Source: a bacterium (GTDB taxonomy: Bacteria > Margulisbacteria > Marinamargulisbacteria > JABGVJ01). From it: DNA of 37,441 nucleotides. How positions within the stretch are numbered: the first letter of the stretch is position 1; each line of letters opens with the position of its first letter. This document shows positions 32,101 to 37,441 of this stretch, piece by piece. The DNA is taken from positions 1 to 37,441 of the forward strand of contig JABGVJ010000044.1 of assembly GCA_018646105.1 (NCBI GenBank), read 5' to 3'. The notes beneath the pieces were generated by a model. That model had not been told where the DNA came from, did not search any database, and worked only from the letters and a program-made list of their open reading frames with translations. Position numbers and translations under genes: made by a program.

Positions 32101-34003
32101 TGTCGAAGATTATCTAGACAACCTTAACCGTATTCATACTTTCACAGAAGAATACAGTATCAGCACAAAATACGAGCCTCTCAAAAATAATTTTTTACAT
32201 AAGCTTATGTTTATACCTTATTACAACCTTTATAAATTATGGACTATCCCGGAAATATCACGCCAAATATCTACTACCAAAGGCTATAAAACCACCATTA
32301 TGCCCACCACTTACCTAAAAGGAATTTTTGAATATGATGAACAATACAATGATCAAACCTATATCAACACCAGATCCTTTTTAGCCTATAATCCTAGTTC
32401 TTTTTTTCATACTGAATATGAATATACCCGTACCGAAACCGAAAGCCCCCTGTTCAACCAAACCGCTCAAAAAACCTATAAAACTAAATATCATCTCAAA
32501 AAAATCGGATTTTACGGTCTTGCTAATTATTTAGGGTTATCTGCATACCAAGCATTTTATCAACCTTTAAAAAATTCTTACTTTTCTTATCTAAAAAACA
32601 ATAATTACGAAATTAAAAACAATAATCAGACTAATTATCAAAGTAATCTGCAAAAATATGCTTACTCCAACCTCGAGCCACTACCTGGCTGGCTCTTGAA
32701 AAACGTAAGTTATCAAAAAGATCTGGCTTCACATAAAACCCTCGTCAACTCTGAAACAGCCTCTCATAACGTAGGCTCATCTCAAATTTATCAATGGACA
32801 GGTGACGCTCTGATTATCCCGACTACACCTCTTTTAGATCTCTTTGAATACCAAATTAATTTATACCATAAAAAAGATTACAAAAACTCTCAACAAGAAT
32901 CTGCAGCTACTCGCAATATTACTAATCAAGAATTCCCTGTTTTTCAAAGAACCCAAAAACTCAGTTTAAAACCGCAAACCATAAATTTGGACAGCCATAA
33001 TTTTGGTTCTTTTTACACTACTTGGCAAGAAAATTGGAACGAAGAAAAAAATCACACCTCAAGATTGGACACATCTCTTTTAGGCCTAGCCTCAGTTCAA
33101 ACCACTGAATTTAATAATTTTATCCTCAAATCATATGAATACGAGATAGGATATACTCCCTATAAAATTTTAAATTTATCTTTAAATTTATTTGATGCTT
33201 ATCAGTATTATAATCGTTCCGAAAACAATATAACACCTGGCAGTTTAGATAAAAATATAGATAATCAAAAATTAAGTGCGGCTTACACTCCCGAAAATTG
33301 GCATTTGGACGGAACCTATCAATATAAAAATCTCAATCAATACTATACAGCTATACCCAACATAACACATTCCCTTATCCTCAATAATTACGACACCAAA
33401 CTGACCAAAAGAGCAGACACCCGTTCTTTATACTTTACTATCTACCCCGAAAAAAAACTCTCTTTAAAACTTGGGCCGCAATATACCGATTTAAACGAAA
33501 CCACTACTAACTCTACAGCCTTAACTTCCCATCATTTTTATCAACAAATAATTTCTCTTGAACCAATTATCAAACCAATTAAGCATCTTACTTTATCTTA
33601 CAATGTTTTATTTAAAACCACTTTTCAAGATCAGATTCATCAAGGCACCGGTTATGGTGGTATTTTTAATTTAGGTTATAAAATAATTAAAACTAAAAAT
33701 TTCCAAATTAATATTAGTTATATCAGGGAAGATTCACTTGGTAAGGACTTCAACTATTTAGCTCAAGAATCATCTCTCAATGAAACTCAAAAAACTATTG
33801 CTACAGAAGCTGTGTATCGTAACGACACCATTGAAACCGGCATCATAGAAATCAACATCAATATTCCGGTTAATAAATCAGCCTATATCAATAGCTTGAA
33901 TTTCAACGTGGAAGCATACTATAAAAAAATTCAGGACAAAACCAACCAAACCGATAGTTTTGATATTTTAGGCTTATCTTTTGGAGGAAGTATTCTTTTC
34001 TAA
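29132..34003 (+). CDS. Giant repeat-containing envelope protein with outer-membrane-type C-terminus
   Basis: The 1623-residue protein has a signal peptide or anchor (residues ~4-20). An SH3b-like domain (~24-85, ending FAWVHMDNI) and a Pro/Ser/Thr linker follow. Next come five clear ~45-residue beta repeats (about 280-322, 382-426, 456-498, 557-600, 783-827) and one variant (640-710). Each repeat has a strand with a short name-like loop, DYxIxYxxGxIxF, and ends in a YEY-type strand. The last ~700 residues are rich in Tyr, Asn and alternating hydrophobics and end [10 protein letters not shown], whose terminal Phe is typical of BAM-inserted barrels. No enzyme motif or Cys pair stands out. No SD is visible. 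It converges on ftsZ with a 4-nt overlap. Confidence 0.85.
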   Translation: MKKITIIVLIILVILIQKIFPSTQYLKIIKANAKIQDKPSFFATTIYLAPLKSIFETTNFQHGFYQIRLTKNYFAWVHMDNIISYSPATSPIPTSKSLLSPTPLIVNNQIIQLPKNNYYHNIAIDGAIDGKFSGKNYWPKTTSYNILEDPFYQKIPLTILPGELKPNLRYNLQLQGTLEKDLEINWQLEQEPDFPGKYNIQIQKNQNKLTIGDNQTTIKNNQFIDIDKAINGINVKTKNRDWNLELAYGREKSEIKQYQGYGTGSNKIKLPNAPLLENSVKVWINNLPLQEKKDYTIDYFQGKIKFNQNVSQTDFINIIYEFTNPIEDFVPLLSRKNLFALQYQAISQNKQTEQFVKIKTFETYPASTSFFLQYTPLCLESESILLNKNSLIKNIDYVIKPKTGEIVLQNQKLNPQDTVTVEYEYYDSEIVTENIIANDSKGPFNLAKKHIILNSATLFVDDQSLTENLDYYLDYKYGKLYLLHPIAFPKTMVLHYKSLKTRILIEEKKESPFDLNLTYLSEHNLQRDILIEISDETPTTSGNNLIITQYNPISSETELLLEIDGQEIPSPNYSVNYYKGEITVLSQTITENDLKINYTYQNSFLTEATFQGIDGQENAAYYSGVDFELPNTPVKYQGVSYIYLSGNQNLFRDKISGEKRITEGNDYLVEYNSDGSGFKIRFLKYGIDNLDSILKNYPASHTQIKIKYLYSPNPLTYEGLIMQKMYGLNLKTRISKQWEIDTDFAAASHNFSKQHAQKTETFNGSGLYAETYLLAETGLVENSELVFINNFIQTKNLDYYINYENGTIKFLNLTPSSSDTIKISYEYIDSNTLTSGPSNTAYAYQISSNFTDKNLMVNADYKNIDKEFIPIGALNDVKGSKIYGANLNYQLSSQENIFLDYHNTQTFQGSNYQSDPVYEYNDQILTETNLNFWDNIFKTNHQLNYFNTVQESLTTANINDLDQLSLQYLGQVSFGPSYLVTTLGGKKSFTVEDYLDNLNRIHTFTEEYSISTKYEPLKNNFLHKLMFIPYYNLYKLWTIPEISRQISTTKGYKTTIMPTTYLKGIFEYDEQYNDQTYINTRSFLAYNPSSFFHTEYEYTRTETESPLFNQTAQKTYKTKYHLKKIGFYGLANYLGLSAYQAFYQPLKNSYFSYLKNNNYEIKNNNQTNYQSNLQKYAYSNLEPLPGWLLKNVSYQKDLASHKTLVNSETASHNVGSSQIYQWTGDALIIPTTPLLDLFEYQINLYHKKDYKNSQQESAATRNITNQEFPVFQRTQKLSLKPQTINLDSHNFGSFYTTWQENWNEEKNHTSRLDTSLLGLASVQTTEFNNFILKSYEYEIGYTPYKILNLSLNLFDAYQYYNRSENNITPGSLDKNIDNQKLSAAYTPENWHLDGTYQYKNLNQYYTAIPNITHSLILNNYDTKLTKRADTRSLYFTIYPEKKLSLKLGPQYTDLNETTTNSTALTSHHFYQQIISLEPIIKPIKHLTLSYNVLFKTTFQDQIHQGTGYGGIFNLGYKIIKTKNFQINISYIREDSLGKDFNYLAQESSLNETQKTIATEAVYRNDTIETGIIEININIPVNKSAYINSLNFNVEAYYKKIQDKTNQTDSFDILGLSFGGSILF

Positions 34004-35193
34004 TTTAGATTTCTCAAAAAAGCAGGCACATCTAAATCACCATTCATAAACTCTTTTTCTTTGTTTGTTTCTACTTCTGTATCTATTACTTTAATCTCTT
34101 CTGTATCTAAAAAAGTAGGCGCCTCTTCTTTTTCTACCGTAGTATTTGTCTCCGTCTCTTCAGTATCGGCTACAACTTTACTCTCATTATCTGATTCTAT
34201 ACTTTGAAAATAAAACGCTTTTTCCTGGTTTTGCCCAGTATTAGCATTCTTTTTAAATCCAGTTGCTATCACCGTAATCACTATTTCATCTTTCAAACGT
34301 TCATCAACTACTGACCCAAAAACAATATTCGCCTCTGTATCTACCGAACCATAAATAATATCCGCGGCATCATGAACTTCATGCAAACTCATATCTTCCC
34401 CGCCCGTAATATTAAAAATTACGCCCGTAGCGCCCACAATAGTTTCTTCTAAAATAGGTGAAGAAATAGCTTTTTCCGCCGCCTCTACCGCTCTATTTTC
34501 GCCACTAGCCCTACCTATACCCATCATCGCCGATCCAGAATTTTTCATAATAGATTTCACATCCGCAAAATCCAAATTTATTAAACCAGGAACTGTAATC
34601 AAATCCGCTATTCCCTGTACGCCTTGTCGTAAAACATCATCCGCAATTTTAAAAGCATCAACCATTGAAGTCATTCTATCTACCACTTGTAATAATTTAT
34701 CATTAGGAATAACAATCAATGCATCTACTTGTTCTCTTAATTTTTCCACACCAGCTTCCGCTTGCTTTAATCTAACCGGGCCTTCAAACCTAAAAGGTTT
34801 AGTAACTACCCCTATGGTTAAAGCCCCTGCCTCTTTAGCTATTTTAGCAATAACCGGTGCCGCTCCTGTTCCTGTACCTCCACCCATACCTCCGGTAACA
34901 AAAACCATATCTGCTCCATTCAAAGCATTTTCTAAGTCTTCTTTATTTTCTTTTGCTGCCTGTTCTCCTACTGCCGGCATAGCGCCGCCACCAAGACCTT
35001 TGGTCAATTCCATTCCTATCTGTAACTTATGATCCGCCAAAGAAACATTCAATACCTGAAGATCCGTATTCACAGACCAGAACTCTACGCCTTTTACACC
35101 AGCTCCAATCATTCTGTTAACCGCGTTACAACCGCCTCCACCAACACCTACTACTTTAATATTCGCAAACATTTCAATTTCATTTTTATTCAT
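34000..35193 (-). CDS. ftsZ: Cell division protein FtsZ
   Basis: FtsZ is the tubulin-like GTPase forming the division ring. The 397-residue protein has [13 protein letters not shown], the tubulin signature [13 protein letters not shown] (around 101-113), the T7-loop [11 protein letters not shown], and a disordered Glu/Thr-rich linker. It ends in the FtsA-binding peptide [16 protein letters not shown] lies 7 nt before the ATG. A separate promoter candidate and a tiny reading frame lie in the 80-nt gap from ftsA. There is no terminator between it and the convergent giant gene. Confidence 0.98.
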   Translation of the reverse strand: MNKNEIEMFANIKVVGVGGGGCNAVNRMIGAGVKGVEFWSVNTDLQVLNVSLADHKLQIGMELTKGLGGGAMPAVGEQAAKENKEDLENALNGADMVFVTGGMGGGTGTGAAPVIAKIAKEAGALTIGVVTKPFRFEGPVRLKQAEAGVEKLREQVDALIVIPNDKLLQVVDRMTSMVDAFKIADDVLRQGVQGIADLITVPGLINLDFADVKSIMKNSGSAMMGIGRASGENRAVEAAEKAISSPILEETIVGATGVIFNITGGEDMSLHEVHDAADIIYGSVDTEANIVFGSVVDERLKDEIVITVIATGFKKNANTGQNQEKAFYFQSIESDNESKVVADTEETETNTTVEKEEAPTFLDTEEIKVIDTEVETNKEKEFMNGDLDVPAFLRNLN

Positions 35194-35205
35194 ATTTTTT
35201 TCTCC

Positions 35206-35259
35206 TTACTTCGCCAAAACCACTCCAGCAAACTCCTCCCCCTCTAAATTAACTTTCAT
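35206..35259 (-). CDS. Possible 17-codon leader peptide before ftsZ
   Basis: The frame MKVNLEGEEFAGVVLAK begins at the ATG that overlaps the -10 candidate (35258-35263). Its stop TAA is part of TAAGGAG, the ftsZ ribosome site. AAGG lies only 4 nt before its ATG, so initiation would be weak and would need transcription from further upstream. It may be chance. Confidence 0.2.
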   Translation of the reverse strand: MKVNLEGEEFAGVVLAK

Positions 35260-35286
35260 TATACCTTATATCTCTACTTGCTTGAA
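35258..35286 (-). promoter_or_regulatory. Possible ftsZ promoter
   Basis: A perfect TATAAT (minus strand) with TTCAAG at a 17-nt spacing. The -35 is poor and falls inside the end of ftsA. Extra ftsZ promoters within the ftsQA region are common in other bacteria. Confidence 0.4.
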
Positions 35287-36554
35287 GGCGTAAAAAACAA
35301 TTCTTTTTGTTGTAGCCTCTTCTTCCAAATCAAAAAATTAACCATCATAAAACGGCGCATTCTAAACACTTTTTTCTTTAGATTATCCAGACTAAATTTA
35401 GTCTGATTATCTTGATACTTTATCACCCCGGTTTTCAAGGCATACAAAATAGATCCCACAGAAAAAGCTTCGCCTAAACTTTCCGCCATGTTGTTTTTTT
35501 GTTCGCTGCTACCCAATCTCACCTTCACCCCTAATTTTTTAATTAAATAATCTTTTAAGCCACTAAGTTTACTACTCCCCCCACCTAAAACCAATTTTCT
35601 ACATCCTAAATCCGCTGAAAAATCCATTTGTTTTAAAATTAATTTCAACATTTCCTGAATACGCGCCTCAATAATTTGACACAACAAACTTTGACTTATT
35701 TTACGCTTAGAGTTGTCTTTCAACATAATTTCCACCATGGCTTCTTGATCTATATTAAGCAAATCAATATCGCCATAAATCATTTTCAATCTTTCTGCTT
35801 CTGGCGTTGACACCTTCAAACAATAAGCAATATCTGACGTTATCGTTTCTCCACCAATCGGCACAATCACTGCTTGTTGTATGAAATCATTTTTAAAAAA
35901 CGATAATTCCGAAAACTGCCCCCCGATATCTAACAAATAACAGCCTTCTGCTTTTTCTTCTTCCGACAATAAAACTTCTGCCTGAGACAAAGAATCATAA
36001 ACTATACCTTTAACTTTTAAATTTAATTGATTCAAAATCTGAGTAATTTTAACTATATTTTCCACATCCGCTAAAACCACCGCCGCCTGAACCTCCAACC
36101 CTTCGCCTTCTGCTTCCTCCAAAGAAATTACTTGCTTACCATCAACCAAAAAAAGAGTCGGAATCAAATGCATAATAGCTTTTTCTGAAGAACATAATCG
36201 TTCTTTCATTTGCAGTAAAGCCTGTTTTTTATCTAATAAACTTATTTTTTTATCGGCATTTTTAGACAAAACAAATTCTTTAGTATTGATAAATTCCACA
36301 CCATACAAAGGCACATTGGTTACAACTTGGGTAGGCATAACACCCGCTATACATTCAGCACGCATAATCGCTTTTTCTATAGCTTTTTTTAAAGCCAAAA
36401 CATCTACAACCTGCCCCTTTTTCAAACCAGCCGTAATACAGGTCCCCAACCCACAAAAATCCAGATCAAGATTCGCGTCAATTTTCCCTATAGTCGCGCA
36501 TATCTTAGATGAACCTATATCTAGACCTAAAATATAATTATCATTTTTATTCAT
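35274..36554 (-). CDS. ftsA: Cell division protein FtsA
   Basis: FtsA is the actin-like ATPase that ties FtsZ filaments to the membrane. The 426-residue protein has the phosphate-1 motif ILGLDIGSSKI (8-18), GLKKGQVVDVLAL, the phosphate-2 region CYLLDIGGQFSEL, PIGGETITSDIA, and the adenosine motif LVLGGGSSKLSGL. The C-terminus (RMRRFMMVNFLIWKKRLQ) is basic and hydrophobic and should be the membrane-targeting helix. Its start overlaps the ftsQ end by 8 nt. Confidence 0.96.
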   Translation of the reverse strand: MNKNDNYILGLDIGSSKICATIGKIDANLDLDFCGLGTCITAGLKKGQVVDVLALKKAIEKAIMRAECIAGVMPTQVVTNVPLYGVEFINTKEFVLSKNADKKISLLDKKQALLQMKERLCSSEKAIMHLIPTLFLVDGKQVISLEEAEGEGLEVQAAVVLADVENIVKITQILNQLNLKVKGIVYDSLSQAEVLLSEEEKAEGCYLLDIGGQFSELSFFKNDFIQQAVIVPIGGETITSDIAYCLKVSTPEAERLKMIYGDIDLLNIDQEAMVEIMLKDNSKRKISQSLLCQIIEARIQEMLKLILKQMDFSADLGCRKLVLGGGSSKLSGLKDYLIKKLGVKVRLGSSEQKNNMAESLGEAFSVGSILYALKTGVIKYQDNQTKFSLDNLKKKVFRMRRFMMVNFLIWKKRLQQKELFFTPSSK

Positions 36555-37290
36555 ATTTTTTTACAACAACTTTATTTATCACTCTTAAATCTATATATTC
36601 TAAAAAACTTATATCCTTTTCATAATACTTTAAAAAATATTTTAAATTTTTAAATTTCTTTTCAATATCTTTCATCTTCCCAATTTTAATCGGCAGTATA
36701 TCATTTTTCAACAAAACTATCTCATCATCGCTTATAAATTCTATTTGCAAATCAATATCTTTAAAATAAAACTGCAAATTTTCACTTATGGTTACTATTT
36801 TTTTAAAAAAACTCTTTTCTAAAGCAATTCCTGAAAAATAGGAGTCCTTAATCCCTCTGATAATAATCAATTTATTCAGGCTATCCGCTTCTTTAATTAA
36901 GCTATCTTTCCTACTTAATATAGTACCATCTTTTGCTAAAAAATAATTGTGGTTTCTACCTAAAAACAAAAAATACGGCTTTTTTTCCTGCACCTGTACA
37001 ATTAAAGTTTGCGGCCACTTTATCGCTAATTTTATGTTAGAAAGTTTAGGGTATCTTGCTAAAAATCTATGATTTTGCCAAAAATTAAAATACAAGTACA
37101 TGCTAAAAATATTTTTATTTTCAAATCCTTCAAATACCTCCTGCAATTTGGCATCTGTTACAAAATAATTATTTTCATAAATAATTTCATTTACATATAA
37201 CTTAGGGTATCGTAAAAAAAAGATTAGCCCACCCACAACTAATAGTCCCATAATCATTAACTGAAACTTTTTATTAATTTTAAATTTCAT
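36547..37290 (-). CDS. ftsQ: Cell division protein FtsQ
   Basis: FtsQ is a single-pass divisome protein that recruits FtsB and FtsL. The 247-residue protein has a short basic cytoplasmic start, one membrane segment (about residues 10-25, FQLMIMGLLVVGGLIFFL) and a POTRA-like region. The region begins VNEIIYENNYFVTDAKLQEVFEG and continues to PQTLIVQVQEKKPYFLF, the usual V.E..P motif. The ATG overlaps the murB stop as TGATG; a TTG one codon earlier is possible. Its position between murB and ftsA supports the call. Confidence 0.93.
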   Translation of the reverse strand: MKFKINKKFQLMIMGLLVVGGLIFFLRYPKLYVNEIIYENNYFVTDAKLQEVFEGFENKNIFSMYLYFNFWQNHRFLARYPKLSNIKLAIKWPQTLIVQVQEKKPYFLFLGRNHNYFLAKDGTILSRKDSLIKEADSLNKLIIIRGIKDSYFSGIALEKSFFKKIVTISENLQFYFKDIDLQIEFISDDEIVLLKNDILPIKIGKMKDIEKKFKNLKYFLKYYEKDISFLEYIDLRVINKVVVKKYE

Positions 37291-37441
37291 CAAATTATCT
37301 TTACTTCTAGACTCAAATCTATTCCCCTATGCTGTTTAACAACTTTTTTAATCTCCTCAATCAAAGATACCGCGTCTTCAAAACTAGCATTCCCCATATT
37401 AATCATAAAATTAGCATGCTTTTCAGAAATTTTAGCATCAC
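37290..37441 (-). CDS. murB: UDP-N-acetylenolpyruvoylglucosamine reductase MurB, C-terminal end only
   Basis: Forty-nine codons and a stop are visible: DAKISEKHANFMINMGNAS, then a helix ending LEVKII. ISEKHANF(I/M)(I/V)N.G.A is the conserved C-terminal motif of MurB, and LE.E(V/I)..I is the usual end. MurB makes UDP-MurNAc with NADPH. The rest lies beyond the window edge, upstream of ftsQ as in many division clusters. Confidence 0.93.
   Translation of the reverse strand, partial: DAKISEKHANFMINMGNASFEDAVSLIEEIKKVVKQHRGIDLSLEVKII

Overview
The window is AT-rich, gene-dense bacterial chromosome. Genes abut or overlap by a few bases, Shine-Dalgarno (SD) sites are purine-rich, the genetic code is standard (TGA is used as a stop), and several starts are TTG or GTG. 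An LPS-export ATPase and permease (lptB, lptF/G-like) and a giant exported protein ending in an aromatic C-terminus point to a diderm cell. RNase Y, YmdB and a CIRCE-controlled groESL are also present. The mixture fits an uncultured low-GC diderm lineage; a Margulisbacteria/WOR-1-like group is my best guess, but it is not secured by anything here.

Layout. (1) 1-6780, minus strand: the transcription/translation cluster tRNA-Leu, rpmG, tRNA-Trp, secE, nusG, rplK, rplA, rplJ, rplL, rpoB (3' end cut by the window). It is driven by a near-consensus promoter and has an attenuator-like hairpin before rpoB. (2) 6780-22600, plus strand: a small Cys/His protein, family-4 uracil-DNA glycosylase, M15-type peptidase, Xer recombinase, RlmB-like methyltransferase and an orphan soluble PAS histidine kinase. 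Then come a ~180-nt structured RNA with its own promoter, purA, metK, a degenerate CinA domain, recA, rny, ymdB, lptB, an lptF/G permease, a membrane protein, and groES-groEL with CIRCE. A 49-codon gene lies on the minus strand between the membrane protein and groES. (3) 22600-26085: a GC-rich palindromic block, then an accessory minus-strand island with a KAP-type P-loop NTPase split by a -1 frame change and a VapBC-like toxin-antitoxin pair preceded by ~30-bp direct repeats. (4) 26086-28700, minus: ligA and a YqeG-like HAD phosphatase. (5) 28700-34003, plus: a 50-codon gene with its own promoter and terminator, then a 1623-residue envelope protein (signal anchor, SH3b-like domain, five or six ~45-residue beta repeats, beta-rich C-terminus). 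(6) 34000-37441, minus: the division cluster murB (partial), ftsQ, ftsA, ftsZ.

Most genes are housekeeping: ribosome and RNA polymerase, DNA repair and recombination (udg, recA, ligA, xer), RNA turnover (rny, rlmB), SAM and purine synthesis, chaperonin, LPS export and septation. The parts most worth a second look are the structured RNA before purA (6S-like in size and possible fold, with two mutually exclusive folds), the giant repeat-containing outer-membrane-type protein, the split KAP/VapBC island, and the CinA-like protein that has lost its catalytic signature. All assignments come from reading the sequence; no database search or folding program was run.
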